The notes under the pieces: generated by a model
What the model was told of the DNA's origin: nothing
Database searches by the model: none
What the model saw: only the letters and a program-made list of their open reading frames with translations
Part shown: positions 7,945 through 17,348 of the stretch, piece after piece
Layout: every line of letters starts with the position of its first letter
Position numbering within the stretch: the first letter of the stretch is position 1
DNA from: Synechococcus sp. CS-1332
Lineage (GTDB): Bacteria; Cyanobacteriota; Cyanobacteriia; PCC-6307; Cyanobiaceae
Direction of reading: 5' to 3'
Length of the DNA: 64,000 nucleotides
Assembly: GCF_025127995.1 (NCBI RefSeq)
Contig: NZ_JAHLYP010000042.1
Coordinates: 148,424 to 212,423, forward strand
Program-made: the position numbers and the translations under genes

Positions 7945-10900
7945 ACGCAACCAGGCCGTGAAATCGGCCGAGGCGAGGGTCTGGACGGCCGCCGGCGCAT
8001 CGGCGACGCAGAACTGCCCGCCCAGGCGCACGAACCGTGTTTCGTCCTGATGCTTCACCAGGGCCACCACCGGCACCCGCACGCCAGCCTCCTCCTGGCC
8101 AGGGCGGTGGCGGGTCAGGCATTCGCGCAGCCGATGCTGCACGGCGATGTCCCCAGCCTGCTCGGGCGCCAGCTCCACCATCACCAGCTGCAGGTCCTCG
8201 ATGCTGCGGCAGTCGTCAACGAGCAGCTGCACCCGGTCGTCGCGGCGGTCGACAGCGGCCCACAGCAACAGGCGGGCATCCACCATCAGGTGGTCGGCTA
8301 GGCGGGCGTAGCTCTTGGGAAACACCACCGCTTCGCAGGCACCGGTGAGGTCCTCCAGCTGCAGCACGGCCATGCGGTCCCCCTTGCGGGTGGTCACCTG
8401 GCGGATCTCGCTCACCATCACCACCACGCTCACCTTGGCCTTGTCGGCCATCTCCTCGAGATTGGCCAGGCCGATCGGGGTGAGCAGCCGCACCTGGGAG
8501 GCCAGTTGGCGCAGGGGGTGGTCGGAGATGTAGAAGCCCAGTAACTCCTTCTCCAGCTTCAGCTTCTCAGTGGGGGGGTAATCAGCCACCGCAGCGGCCC
8601 GTGGTGGTGCAGGCGCCGCGCCCTCCGTGGCCCCCGCCGAACCGCTGCCGAACAGGTCGAACAGGTTGCCCTGGCCGCTGGCCCGGTCACGGGCGCGGGA
8701 ACTGGCCCAATCGAGCACGAGGTCGAGATCGGCCATCAACTGGGCCCGGTTGGCCTTGGACTCGAGGCCATCGAGGGCACCGCAGTGGATCAGGGACTCG
8801 ATCGCCCGGCGGTTGAGCTGCTGCCCAGGGATCCGGTCACAGAGATCGGCGAGATGCAGGAAGGGACCGCCGCTGGATCGCGCCTCGATCAGCTGTCGGA
8901 TGGCACCGTCGCCAAGGTTGCGGATCGCCGAGAGTCCGAAGAGGATCTTCTTGCCCACGGGCGTGAAGTCGATGCCGGAGGCATTCACGTCTGGTGGCAT
9001 CACCTCGATGGCCATCGCCTGGCAGTTGGCGATGTAGCGCTGCACCTTGTCCGTGGTGCCGGCATTCACCGTGAGCAGGGCCGCCATGTAGGCCACCGGA
9101 TGGTGGGCCTTGAGGTAGGCGGTCTGGTAGGTGACGGCGCCGTAGGCGGTGGAGTGGCTCTTGTTGAAGCAGTACTCGGCGAACAGCACCATCTGATCGA
9201 ACAGCGCCTCAGCAATGGCGGCGTCCACACCCCGTTCGCTGGCCCCGCCCACGAACTGGTGGCGGTGCTTCTGCATCTCCGACACCTTCTTCTTGCCCAT
9301 GGCCCGCCGCAACAGATCGGCCTCACCGAGGGAATAGCCCGCCAGATCCTGGGCGATCCGCATGATCTGCTCCTGGTAGACCATGATCCCGTAGGTCTCC
9401 TTGAGGATCGGCTCCAGCTTGGCGTGGGCCACATCAATCGCTTCGCGGCCGTGCTTGCGGTTGATGAACTTGGGGATCAGGCCCGCATCCAGGGGGCCCG
9501 GCCGGTAGAGCGCCAGGATCGAGGAGATGTCCTCCAGGGAGGAGGGTTTGAGATCACGGACGATCTGGCGCATGCCGCTGGATTCCAGCTGGAAGATGCC
9601 CTCCAGATCGCCCCGGGCCAGCAGGGCGTAGGTGCCCGGATCGTTGGCCGGCAGGGCGTCGGGATCGAGCCGTTCCCCTTCGGCCTGGGCCACCAGTTCA
9701 ATCGTCTTCTCGATCATGGTGAGGTTCTTGAGGCCCAGGAAGTCCATCTTCAGAAGGCCCATCGCCTCGACGTCCTCCATGAAGTACTGGGTGATCACCT
9801 GGCCGTCGTTATTGCGCTGGAGGGGCACCAGTTCATCGAGGGGTTCGGCGGCGATCACCACCCCGGCGGCATGGACACCGAAGGTTTTGTTGGTGCCTTC
9901 GATGCGGCGGGCCAGGTCGACCCAGTGGCGCACCTTGGGATCGTTCTCGTACTTCTCGCGGAATTCCGGCACCGGCGATTCGGCGCCGATCATCTCGGCC
10001 AGCTTCGCCGGTTTGCCCCGGGCCACGGGAATCAGCTTGGCCAGCCGGTCGGCCTCGCCGTAGGGGATGTCGAGCACCCGGGCGACGTCCTTGAGCACCG
10101 CCTTGGAGGTCATGCGGTTAAAGGTGATGATCTGGGCGACCTTGTCCTCGCCATAGCGGCGGGTGACGTACTCGATCACCTCGCCGCGGCGCTCGATGCA
10201 GAAGTCGGTGTCGATGTCAGGCATCGACTTGCGTTCCGGGTTAAGGAAGCGCTCGAAGAGCAGGCCGTGCTCCACCGGATCGATGTTGGTGATCCCCAGG
10301 GCATAGGCCACCAGCGAGCCGGCGGCCGACCCACGCCCCGGGCCCACCGGAATGCCCTGGTCCCGGGCGTAGCGGATGTAATCCCAGACCACCAGGAAGT
10401 AGGTGGGGAAGCCCATCTGCTCCATCACCTGCAGCTCAAAGGCCAGCCGCTCGCCGTAGCCGGGATCGATGGGGGCATCGCCTGCCAGGGACAGGCGACG
10501 GCGCAGTCCCTGGTGGCTCACCTCACTGAGGTAGCTCACCGGGGTGTGGCCCTCGGGGATCGGGAAGCGGGGCATCTGTTGGCGCCCCAGGATGTCGTAG
10601 TCCTCCACCTTCTCAGCCACCGTGGCGGTGGTGGCGATGGCAGCGGCGATCACCTCAGGTGCCAGATGGTCGGCGAAGAGCTGGGCCATCTCCGCCTCGC
10701 TCTTGATGTATTCGGTGCCCGTATAGCGCAAGCGCTTCTCATCACTGATCAGCTTGCCGGTGAGCACGCACAGCAGGGCGTCGTGGGCCTCCACGTCATT
10801 GCTGGTCAGGTAGTGGGCGTCGTTGGTGGCGACCAGGGGAATGGCCAGCTCGGCGCTGATCCGCGCCATCTCGACGTTGACGATGCGGTCCTCGAGGCCG

Positions 10901-11466
10901 CCATGGTCCTGGATTTCCAGGTAGAAGTCATCGGCGAACACCTCCCGGTACCAGGCGGCCACCTCCCGGGCCACGTCCGGGCGTCCCCGCAGGATCGCCT
11001 GGGGGATCTCGCCACCCAGGCAGGCGGTGGCCACCATCAGGCCTTCGCTGTATTGCTGCAGCAGGGATTTATCGATACAGGCCCGCGCGAAGATGCCCCG
11101 GCCGCGCATGCCGCGCAGGTGGCTGATGCTGGTGAGCTTGACCAGGTTGCGGTAGCCAACGGCGTTGCGGGCCAGCACCACCAGGTGGTAGCGGCGCTCC
11201 TTCTTCGGCTGGGGGTCCTCGATCGAGCCGTTGATGACGTACATCTCGTTGCCGATGATCGGCTTGATGCCCGCCTTGGTGCAGAGCTTCAGCAGCTCGA
11301 TGGCGCCGTACATGACGCCGTGGTCGGTGAGGGCCAGGGCCGGCATGCCCAGCTCCACGGCTCGCTCCACCATGGCCGGCAGCTGGGAAGCCCCGTCCAG
11401 CAGGCTGTAGTCACTGTGGTTGTGGAGCGGAACGAAGGCCACGGCGTCGGAGGGCAGCGCCACCAC
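7924..11466 (-). CDS. dnaE: DNA polymerase III alpha subunit
   Basis: 1180 residues, normal for cyanobacterial DnaE; the main replicative polymerase. The N-terminal PHP domain begins [20 protein letters not shown]. The polymerase core has [18 protein letters not shown] and the catalytic aspartates in [15 protein letters not shown]. Fingers and helix-hairpin-helix regions follow ([20 protein letters not shown]), then an OB fold near 1000-1080 ([19 protein letters not shown]). There is no intein, unlike dnaE in some filamentous cyanobacteria. Start: GTG 11466, with another GTG immediately after; the exact first codon is uncertain. A 14-base palindrome lies 26 bases upstream. Confidence 0.96.
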   Translation of the reverse strand: MVALPSDAVAFVPLHNHSDYSLLDGASQLPAMVERAVELGMPALALTDHGVMYGAIELLKLCTKAGIKPIIGNEMYVINGSIEDPQPKKERRYHLVVLARNAVGYRNLVKLTSISHLRGMRGRGIFARACIDKSLLQQYSEGLMVATACLGGEIPQAILRGRPDVAREVAAWYREVFADDFYLEIQDHGGLEDRIVNVEMARISAELAIPLVATNDAHYLTSNDVEAHDALLCVLTGKLISDEKRLRYTGTEYIKSEAEMAQLFADHLAPEVIAAAIATTATVAEKVEDYDILGRQQMPRFPIPEGHTPVSYLSEVSHQGLRRRLSLAGDAPIDPGYGERLAFELQVMEQMGFPTYFLVVWDYIRYARDQGIPVGPGRGSAAGSLVAYALGITNIDPVEHGLLFERFLNPERKSMPDIDTDFCIERRGEVIEYVTRRYGEDKVAQIITFNRMTSKAVLKDVARVLDIPYGEADRLAKLIPVARGKPAKLAEMIGAESPVPEFREKYENDPKVRHWVDLARRIEGTNKTFGVHAAGVVIAAEPLDELVPLQRNNDGQVITQYFMEDVEAMGLLKMDFLGLKNLTMIEKTIELVAQAEGERLDPDALPANDPGTYALLARGDLEGIFQLESSGMRQIVRDLKPSSLEDISSILALYRPGPLDAGLIPKFINRKHGREAIDVAHAKLEPILKETYGIMVYQEQIMRIAQDLAGYSLGEADLLRRAMGKKKVSEMQKHRHQFVGGASERGVDAAIAEALFDQMVLFAEYCFNKSHSTAYGAVTYQTAYLKAHHPVAYMAALLTVNAGTTDKVQRYIANCQAMAIEVMPPDVNASGIDFTPVGKKILFGLSAIRNLGDGAIRQLIEARSSGGPFLHLADLCDRIPGQQLNRRAIESLIHCGALDGLESKANRAQLMADLDLVLDWASSRARDRASGQGNLFDLFGSGSAGATEGAAPAPPRAAAVADYPPTEKLKLEKELLGFYISDHPLRQLASQVRLLTPIGLANLEEMADKAKVSVVVMVSEIRQVTTRKGDRMAVLQLEDLTGACEAVVFPKSYARLADHLMVDARLLLWAAVDRRDDRVQLLVDDCRSIEDLQLVMVELAPEQAGDIAVQHRLRECLTRHRPGQEEAGVRVPVVALVKHQDETRFVRLGGQFCVADAPAAVQTLASADFTAWLRSPLGAA

Positions 11467-11875
11467 AGGATGGGTTCAGCCTACCGGGGGACCACCAGAT
11501 CTGGTGTGAAGGGGTCTGGGACGGGCCTGGAGGCCGGCCAGCGTGCCTGCCAGGGGCCGCGATGAAACGCTCGACAGCGCTGCGCCACCACTGGCCAGGT
11601 GCGCTCCCTGAGTGAAACGATCCGGCAGGATTGGCGCACCAAGCCGCTCCACGCCGGGTGGTCGCAGGGCCTGCTGCAGGCGCGCTACCAGCGGGGCTCT
11701 CGACAATGTCGTGGACGAGGAGGCCAACGACACCATCAGCAACGCTGCGGAGGTGCGCCAACGACTGCTGAAGCTCAACCCCCACAGCTCCGCCGCATTG
11801 TTGGTACCCGGCTGGCGGTGAACGGCTGCTCCGGCATCAGCGCCAGAGTGTGCCGGTGACCGGATCCAGGCAGGG
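11467..11875. other. Intergenic stretch between dnaE and ohyA with a possible frameshifted gene remnant
   Basis: 409 bases without an intact gene. From 11599 one plus-strand frame reads VRSLSETIRQDWRTKPLHAG and stays plausible to about 11700. A second frame then reads ALDNVVDEEANDTISNAAEV up to about 11821. The two together look like a coding stretch broken by a frameshift near 11700. The first piece resembles the start of small acetyltransferase-like proteins (xIRQDWRT), but this is too weak to name. The first 130 bases hold only the palindrome listed separately. Confidence 0.35.
11493..11506. promoter_or_regulatory. Perfect 14-base palindrome upstream of dnaE
   Basis: CACCAGATCTGGTG is its own reverse complement. 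It ends 26 bases before the predicted dnaE start, on the upstream side of that gene, in otherwise unremarkable intergenic DNA. The symmetry and place suit a dimeric repressor operator, but no regulator is identified and dnaE is not usually tightly regulated. Chance is possible. Confidence 0.35.
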
Positions 11876-13645
11876 TCAGTCGTCCGCGACGATCTGGAAT
11901 TCCCGCAGCAGTACGCCGATCTGGGTTTTGTCGAGTTCCTTCATCAGCAGGTTGCGCACGAAGGCGGGCCCCGGGATGTTGATCTCCTTGCCGTCGCGGA
12001 GACGACCGGATGCGGCCAGAAGCATGCGGATGTCGTAGGTGGAGTTGAAGACCTCCGGCACACCGCGCTCGACGTTGAGCAGGGTGTACACAGCCTCCAT
12101 GGGCGTGCGGACGGAATACTCCGTGGTGAAGATGCAGTCGCGCTGTCTGGACTCGGCGAACTGGCCGATGAAGGCGAAGTTGACCGCGCCTTCGGGGACC
12201 ACATCCGGCCGATCACCGGCCTGGCGCGGCATGAAGAACGCCGTCACGTACGGCATCATCACCGGCACGGTGATCGCACCGGTGGCGGCCAGATCGGGGA
12301 TGGACTCAACCGGCACGCCCAGGTGGTAGAGCCATTCCTGGGTGATCTCCTCCCCGGTGCAGTCCTGCATTGGCTTTTTCACATAGTCACCGGGTTTCTC
12401 GACGAACAGCGCGTAGACCCAAACCACGATCTGGTCCCTGGGCTGCTGTTTGAAGTGCGGCTGGCGGTTCACCGTCCAACTGAGCAGCCAGGACGAATCC
12501 CTCGCGGTGACGATGCCGCCCGTCACCACCTTGCCACTGAAAGGATCGCGCTTGGCGATCTTCTGGATATACTTCGGAATACGTTCATCGAGCGTGGTGA
12601 CGGTCGCTGATTCCCATTTGGTCTCGGGGATGTGCGTGCCAAACACGTCCGGCCGGCCGAACGCCGAATCTTTCGCGGCGATGCGCCGCCACAGATCCCA
12701 GGCTGGGGCAGGGCCATCATTGAGAGCTGCCGGCGTGTGGTGGTCGCCGTTGACGGAATTCTCGGTGAGCGAGCCGATGGTGATGAAGACCAGGTCATCG
12801 GCGCCGAGATCAACGCCGCCATTGTCGCCGTTTCTGAGCCAATGGATGCCGGTGGCCTGTTTGCGACCGGCTGTGATCTTGAAGTCGATATCGGTGACCT
12901 TGGTGCTGTACTGAAACACCACACCATGGTCGAGCAGCCAGCTGACCAAGGGGAGCACCAGAGATTCGTACTGGTTGTACTTGGTGAACTTGAGGGTGGA
13001 GAAATCTGGCATACCGGCGATCTGGTGAATGAAGCGATGCAGGTACAGCTTCATCTCCAGCGCCGAGTGCCACTCCTCGAAGGCGAACATCGTGCGCCAG
13101 TAGAGCCAGAAGTTGCTGTTCAGGAACTCCTCCCCGAACACCTCGTTGATGCGGATGTTCTCCATCTCCTGGCGGGTGGCCAGGAACAGCTTGATGACCT
13201 CCTTCTGCGCCCGTTCACTGAGGGTGAACAGGCCGTCAGTATGCGCGTCCTCACCGCGATTGATCGTGGCGCGCTGCAAGGAGAGGTTCGGATCGTCCTT
13301 GCTGAGCCAATAGAACTCGTCGAGCACGCTGGCAGCGTCGATCTCCAGCGACGGGATCGAGCGGAACAGGTCCCACAGGCACTCAAAGTGGTCTTCCATC
13401 TCGCGCCCACCGCGGATCACGAAACCTTGCTTCGGCTCCCTGATGCCGTCCAGCGCGCCACCTGCCAAGTGCTGCTGCTCCAGGATGGTGATCCTGTGGC
13501 CTGGCATCTGGGCGTCGCGGATCAGAAAGGCCGCACCAGCCAGGCCCGCCAGGCCCGAGCCGACGAACCAGGCCGACTTGTTCTCGACGCCCATGGGTTT
13601 GCGCGGGCGGGCGAAGGCTTCGTAATTGCCACTGCTGTAGTACAC
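11876..13645 (-). CDS. ohyA: Oleate hydratase (myosin-cross-reactive-antigen family)
   Basis: 589 residues. FAD-dependent hydratase that adds water to the cis-9 double bond of oleate and similar fatty acids, giving 10-hydroxy acids. The N-terminal flavin-binding motif is WFVGSGLAGLAGAAFL (Gly29, Gly31, Gly34). RGGREMEDHFECLWDLFRS contains the family's catalytic glutamate (here Glu82), and FTKYNQYES contains the catalytic tyrosine region. The C-terminus has the conserved FNSTYDIRMLLAA. Start GTG 13645 (MYYSSGNYEAF), with AAGGAG about seven bases upstream. Two sampled lines are 60% GC, below core neighbours. The family is common in Firmicutes and Proteobacteria but unusual in picocyanobacteria, so transfer is likely. 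It seems intact. Confidence 0.93.
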   Translation of the reverse strand: MYYSSGNYEAFARPRKPMGVENKSAWFVGSGLAGLAGAAFLIRDAQMPGHRITILEQQHLAGGALDGIREPKQGFVIRGGREMEDHFECLWDLFRSIPSLEIDAASVLDEFYWLSKDDPNLSLQRATINRGEDAHTDGLFTLSERAQKEVIKLFLATRQEMENIRINEVFGEEFLNSNFWLYWRTMFAFEEWHSALEMKLYLHRFIHQIAGMPDFSTLKFTKYNQYESLVLPLVSWLLDHGVVFQYSTKVTDIDFKITAGRKQATGIHWLRNGDNGGVDLGADDLVFITIGSLTENSVNGDHHTPAALNDGPAPAWDLWRRIAAKDSAFGRPDVFGTHIPETKWESATVTTLDERIPKYIQKIAKRDPFSGKVVTGGIVTARDSSWLLSWTVNRQPHFKQQPRDQIVVWVYALFVEKPGDYVKKPMQDCTGEEITQEWLYHLGVPVESIPDLAATGAITVPVMMPYVTAFFMPRQAGDRPDVVPEGAVNFAFIGQFAESRQRDCIFTTEYSVRTPMEAVYTLLNVERGVPEVFNSTYDIRMLLAASGRLRDGKEINIPGPAFVRNLLMKELDKTQIGVLLREFQIVADD

Positions 13646-13681
13646 CCTGTTCTCCTTTTGTTTCTTTCAGCATTCATTCGC

Positions 13682-13696
13682 TGGTTCTGCGAACCA
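13682..13696. promoter_or_regulatory. Short inverted repeat in the ohyA leader
   Basis: TGGTTC, a 3-base spacer, then GAACCA; a perfect 6-base inverted repeat centred about 44 bases upstream of the ohyA GTG. It could be a small operator or an RNA hairpin. The same region is locally rich in pyrimidines. Function unknown. Confidence 0.25.
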
Positions 13697-13963
13697 ACTG
13701 GCCAGGTGACAGTGCCTAGGTGCATCAACAGAGGTCTGACCAAACGTAGGCTTCAAGCTCCTGATGGGCTGTGTGTTCTGCACATCTGCTTCTGCCTGCT
13801 GCCTGCCGATCACTGGTCAGAGAACACCTTCACCGCCCGTCATGCTCGAGAAAGATAGGCCCAGTGATCTGCAGGTACCAGAGAATCTTGTTGTTGGAAC
13901 TCAAAGGCTGAATTGTGATGCAGGCTCCAGCACACCAACGATTGGGATCTTCGCCACCATGAC
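13697..13963. other. Low-GC stretch between ohyA and a decayed gene, no gene seen
   Basis: I see no convincing reading frame here. Composition is clearly different from the core: 27 of 60 bases are G or C at 13861-13920. It may hold the ohyA promoter at its low-coordinate end. A very short minus-strand frame reading MVAKIPIVGVLEPASQFSL (about 13900-13960) follows the stop of the decayed gene and is not supported as real. Confidence 0.4.
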
Positions 13964-14240
13964 TCAGACCATCGCCGTGATGGCGCTGCGGAAGCTGGCG
14001 TGGGCCACGGCGAAGAACGGCGAGCCAATCAGCAGCAGGGCAAGGAACCAGGGTCATCGACCGGGCAAAGGTGTCCAGGACGATGCCCACAGCTTGGTAT
14101 CGGCACCGAACCAGGTTTTGTTGTGCTCGGGCTTGAACCGCATACGCACCTCCAGCTCCACCGGCGGCAACGGGCTGGGCAGGTATGCCGCAAGCACGTC
14201 CGCACCTCGGCGGCGTCAATCACTTGCACACAACCGCTGC
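13964..14240 (-). pseudogene. Decayed gene for a small membrane protein, family not recognised
   Basis: Reading the minus strand from 14240, one frame gives LTGSGCVQVIDAAEV. After about 14204 a second frame gives ADVLAAYLPSPLPPVELEV, then RMRFKPEHNKTWFGADTKLW. That frame has an in-frame TGA at 14054-14056 and continues with the hydrophobic PWFLALLLIGSPFFAVAHAS, ending at TGA 13964-13966. Protein-like sequence continuing across a frame change and an internal stop is what a pseudogene looks like. The hydrophobic end suggests one membrane helix. I cannot name the family. There could also be a second frameshift near 14070, where another frame reads VLDTFARSMTLVP. Confidence 0.5.
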
Positions 14241-14296
14241 CGGTGAGGTCCGACCTGATGCCGGAGATTTGGTGGGCCTTGGAGGCGGTCAGCCAG

Positions 14297-14797
14297 CTAT
14301 CCGGCCGCCTGGAGATTGGGGCAGGGAACGGTCCACAGGCTCTTCAGCTTGAGCGCCTGATCGGTGTCGCCCTTGGCGCCCAGCTGGTTCACCGTCAACT
14401 GAATCCGTTCACAGTCGACCTGCTTCTCGAGCTTGGCTCGCTGGGTTCGGAGATCCTGAAGGTCCCGCTCCGCCTGCTGGCGCTTGGCCTGCTGCTGGCC
14501 ATCGGCCGCCAGGAGCCGGTTTGCCCCTGCGTCCATCTCCTTGAGCTGCAGCTGGAGGGCGGCCTCACGCTGGGAAGCGGATTCCATTTCGTTCTTGAGC
14601 GCCAATTCGCCCTGCATCCGCTCCATCACATCCCTGTTGGCCTGATCCTGGGCTTGGGCCTGGGCCTGGACCTGGGCTTCGGCCTGAAGCCGTTGCTGAT
14701 GCTGGTTGTTGAGGATGGCGAAACCAGCCACCACCAACACAACGGCAGAAGCCAAGGCCACCCAGTACCTGTTCTGCCGATTTGAGAGGTTTTCCAT
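14297..14797 (-). CDS. Membrane-anchored coiled-coil protein, unknown function
   Basis: 166 residues from ATG 14797 (MENLSNRQNRYW); the open frame extends further upstream without family support. A single membrane helix (WVALASAVVLVVAGFAILN) follows a short basic N-terminus. Then comes a long Gln/Ala-rich heptad region, including the repetitive AEAQVQAQAQAQDQ, to about residue 130, predicted as coiled coil outside the cytoplasm. A small domain with two cysteines (VDCERIQLTVNQLG and TVPCPNLQAAG) closes the protein. Topology resembles periplasmic stalk proteins. It sits in the low-GC insertion. No function assigned. Confidence 0.6.
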   Translation of the reverse strand: MENLSNRQNRYWVALASAVVLVVAGFAILNNQHQQRLQAEAQVQAQAQAQDQANRDVMERMQGELALKNEMESASQREAALQLQLKEMDAGANRLLAADGQQQAKRQQAERDLQDLRTQRAKLEKQVDCERIQLTVNQLGAKGDTDQALKLKSLWTVPCPNLQAAG

Positions 14798-14919
14798 ACT
14801 CTTCTCTACCCAGCCATCAGGGCGACGTAGCCAGACCGGGGCTGCAGAACAGTGGCGAATGTGCTGCGACCCATCCCCTGGGGCCGAAGTCAATGATCAC
14901 AGACCTTCGCAACTCCAGC

Positions 14920-15342
14920 CTATGGCGCTGCCCAGCTGCACTGGCCTGCATCAAGGACATCGGAATCATCCACAAACCTGAAGATCCTTCCATCCTTGCG
15001 GATGTATTGAAAGTCATCGATCAGTGCCCCTTGGTTGGTATAGACATAGCGTCCTGCCGTTGGAGTGGCTGTCGTTTCAACCCACTGGGTTTCGAACTCC
15101 GACGGCCGTCCCCCATACACCCTTCTGAGCTCCGTCACTTTCAACAATTTCAAGGGGATGGGCCCACGACTGCCCTGATAAAGAACATAGGCACTGGAAT
15201 CGCTGTCAGATTTAAGGCCAAACTGAATCCTGAGAAGAGGGTTCTCTCCAACGGATCTCAGGCAGCGGACATTGTCCTGGTCAGCCGAAACGGGCGGGGC
15301 CGCGACGATCAAGAGCAGCAGGAAGGCCATGCATCGCTTCAT
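14920..15342 (-). CDS. Secreted protein, unknown function
   Basis: 140 residues from ATG 15342. A Sec-type signal peptide (MKRCMAFLLLLIVAAPPVSA) with likely cleavage after VSA leaves about 120 residues. The mature part has two cysteines, near its start (NVRCLRSVGEN) and end (DAGQCSWAAP), that could form a disulfide. A beta-rich pattern (ATPTAGRYVYTNQGALIDDF) is suggestive only. ATG 15354 is an alternative start. One line inside the gene counts 45% GC, far below the chromosome. Not recognised as a family. Confidence 0.65.
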   Translation of the reverse strand: MKRCMAFLLLLIVAAPPVSADQDNVRCLRSVGENPLLRIQFGLKSDSDSSAYVLYQGSRGPIPLKLLKVTELRRVYGGRPSEFETQWVETTATPTAGRYVYTNQGALIDDFQYIRKDGRIFRFVDDSDVLDAGQCSWAAP

Positions 15343-15371
15343 CGGTGGCTCCATGGCGGTTGGACGATCCA

Positions 15372-15770
15372 TCAGCGGCGTTCGACGGGTTTGGAGACGT
15401 GCTGATGGGCGACCTTCCACTGCCCATCACACTTGAGCAGGCAGAACGTGATGCGCACGGTATCGCCAAACGTCTGGCCATCCGGGAGCGTCCCCCCGCA
15501 CTGGAGCAAGCCAAAGGCATAACCCACATCAACTCCCGCCCGGACAGAGAGATCGTGCAGCGCAAATTGCAGGGCGCCCTGGACCTCCGGCTGCCAGGAG
15601 TCCCAACTCGCACGGTACTGCGCCGCTGAGGTGTACTGCAGCGGCGACAACACATCAAACAGCACCAGGTCGTCCTGATGATTGGCGAGAACCTCCTCCT
15701 GCCGGCCGTCTCGGGTGGCTTGGACCCACTGCTCCAGCACGTTCCGAATGGCCGCTTCGTCCGCGTGCAT
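15372..15770 (-). CDS. SnoaL/DUF4440-like protein (NTF2 fold)
   Basis: 132 residues, the usual length for the SnoaL-like/SgcJ family, which adopts the NTF2 cone-shaped fold. The pattern is typical: N-terminal helices AAIRNVLEQWVQATRDGRQEE, the strand turn DLVLFDVLSPLQYTSA, and the closing strand CDGQWKVAHQHVSKPV with the conserved W and H. Such proteins include small isomerases, cyclases and orphan ligand binders, so the substrate is unknown. ATG at 15770. It is the gatA-proximal gene of the accessory stretch, 75 bases downstream of gatA on the same strand. Confidence 0.75.
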   Translation of the reverse strand: MHADEAAIRNVLEQWVQATRDGRQEEVLANHQDDLVLFDVLSPLQYTSAAQYRASWDSWQPEVQGALQFALHDLSVRAGVDVGYAFGLLQCGGTLPDGQTFGDTVRITFCLLKCDGQWKVAHQHVSKPVERR

Positions 15771-15845
15771 GGTCAGAGGCAGCCGTTCATCACCGAAACC
15801 CTAAGGTCGATGCCTCCGGCCAATGCAAGAGGACTGTGGTCCTGC

Positions 15846-17318
15846 TCAGGCCACCAGCGCCGCCGTCGGTCGTTGCGCCATCACCGCCGCCGCCCGTTCG
15901 TACTGGTGGGCCACCTGCAGCAGCTTCGACTCCTCGAGCACACCGGTGATCAGCTGCAGGCCGATCGGCAGGCCCTGGGTATCGAAGCCGCAGGGCACGC
16001 TGATGGCCGGCAGGCCGGCCAGGTTGGCGGGGATGGTGAGCAGGTCGGCCAGGTACATGGCCAGGGGGTCGCCCGTGTGGGCGCCACTGGGGAAAGCGGT
16101 GGTGGGCGAGGTGGGGGTCAGCAGCACGTCGACGCTCTCGAAGGCGCGGTCGAAATCGCGGCGGATCAGGGTGCGCACCTGCTGGGCTTTGCGGTAGTAA
16201 GCGTCCACGTAGCCGGCGGAAAGGGCATAGGTGCCGATCAGGATGCGGCGCTGCACCTCCTCGCCGAAGCCGCTGGCCCGGCTGCGGGCGGTCATCGCCG
16301 CCAGGCCGTCGCTGCCGGCTTCGGTGGCCGGTGCCCGGAAGCCGTACTTGACGCCGTCGTAGCGGGCCAGGTTGGCGGAGGCCTCCGAGGGGGCAATCAC
16401 GTAGTACGTGGCGATGCCGTCGTTGAAGCGGGGGCAACTGACGTCCACCAGCTCACAGCCCAGGGCCTCTAGCTGGGCGGCGGCCGCCAGCACCGAGGCC
16501 TTCACCTCGGGATCGAGACCCTCCTGGTCGAAGCACTCGCGGATCAGCCCCACCCGCAGACCCTTGATGGGTGTCTCCAGGTCGGCGGAGAAATCGGGCA
16601 CCGGCGCCTTCAGGCAGGTCGCATCGCGGGGATCTTCCCCGGCGATCACCTGCAGCAGCTCGGCGGCATCGGCCACGCTGCTGCTGAACGGGCCCACCTG
16701 GTCGAGGGAGGAGGCGAAGGCCACCAGTCCCCAGCGGCTCACCCGGCCATAGGTGGGCTTGAGACCCACCACACCGCAGAAACTGGCGGGCTGGCGGATC
16801 GAGCCACCGGTGTCGGAGCCCAGGGCAGCGATGCACTCACCGGCGGACACGGCGGCCGCGCTGCCACCGGAGCTGCCCCCGGGCACCCGGTCAGGATTCC
16901 AGGGGTTGCGGCTGGCGCCGAAAGCCGAGGTCTCGGTGGAGCTGCCCATGGCGAACTCGTCGAGGTTGGTCTTGCCCAGCAGGACGGCGCCGGCCCGCCA
17001 GAGCCGCTCCGTCACCGTGGATTCGTAGGGGGGGACGAAATGTTCCAGCATGCGGCTGGAGCAGGTCGTGCGGATCCCCTTGGTGCAGAGGTTGTCCTTG
17101 ATGGCCAGGGGAATGCCGGCCAGTGGGGGCAGGGACTCACCGGCCGCCCGGGCCGCATCGATGCGGTCGGCATCGGCCCGCGCCCGCTCGCTGGTGACCT
17201 CCAGGAAGGCATGCACCGCGGGATCCACCGCCGCGATGCGGGCCAGGTGGCGATCCGTGAGCTCCCGGGCCGACACTTCGCCCCGCTGAAGCTGCTCACG
17301 CCATTCGGCGATGCCCAT
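15846..17318 (-). CDS. gatA: Asp-tRNA(Asn)/Glu-tRNA(Gln) amidotransferase subunit A
   Basis: 490 residues, full length. Glutaminase subunit of GatCAB, which makes Gln-tRNA(Gln) from Glu-tRNA(Gln) in cyanobacteria that lack glutaminyl-tRNA synthetase. Amidase-signature features: the catalytic lysine in [18 protein letters not shown], the Ser/Ser-Lys triad segment in [28 protein letters not shown], and the substrate region SCGVV-like [19 protein letters not shown] 17318. DUF1816 lies 30 bases upstream on the same strand. Confidence 0.97.
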   Translation of the reverse strand: MGIAEWREQLQRGEVSARELTDRHLARIAAVDPAVHAFLEVTSERARADADRIDAARAAGESLPPLAGIPLAIKDNLCTKGIRTTCSSRMLEHFVPPYESTVTERLWRAGAVLLGKTNLDEFAMGSSTETSAFGASRNPWNPDRVPGGSSGGSAAAVSAGECIAALGSDTGGSIRQPASFCGVVGLKPTYGRVSRWGLVAFASSLDQVGPFSSSVADAAELLQVIAGEDPRDATCLKAPVPDFSADLETPIKGLRVGLIRECFDQEGLDPEVKASVLAAAAQLEALGCELVDVSCPRFNDGIATYYVIAPSEASANLARYDGVKYGFRAPATEAGSDGLAAMTARSRASGFGEEVQRRILIGTYALSAGYVDAYYRKAQQVRTLIRRDFDRAFESVDVLLTPTSPTTAFPSGAHTGDPLAMYLADLLTIPANLAGLPAISVPCGFDTQGLPIGLQLITGVLEESKLLQVAHQYERAAAVMAQRPTAALVA

Positions 17319-17348
17319 CCAACCGCTAGCCAGCTGCGTTGGACGCTA

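Noticed and set aside
7924..11565. Long plus-strand open frame opposite dnaE (8785-11565, 926 codons)
   Set aside because: It is the antisense frame of dnaE, caused by high GC codon bias; it has low-complexity Gly/His/Leu and no family features.
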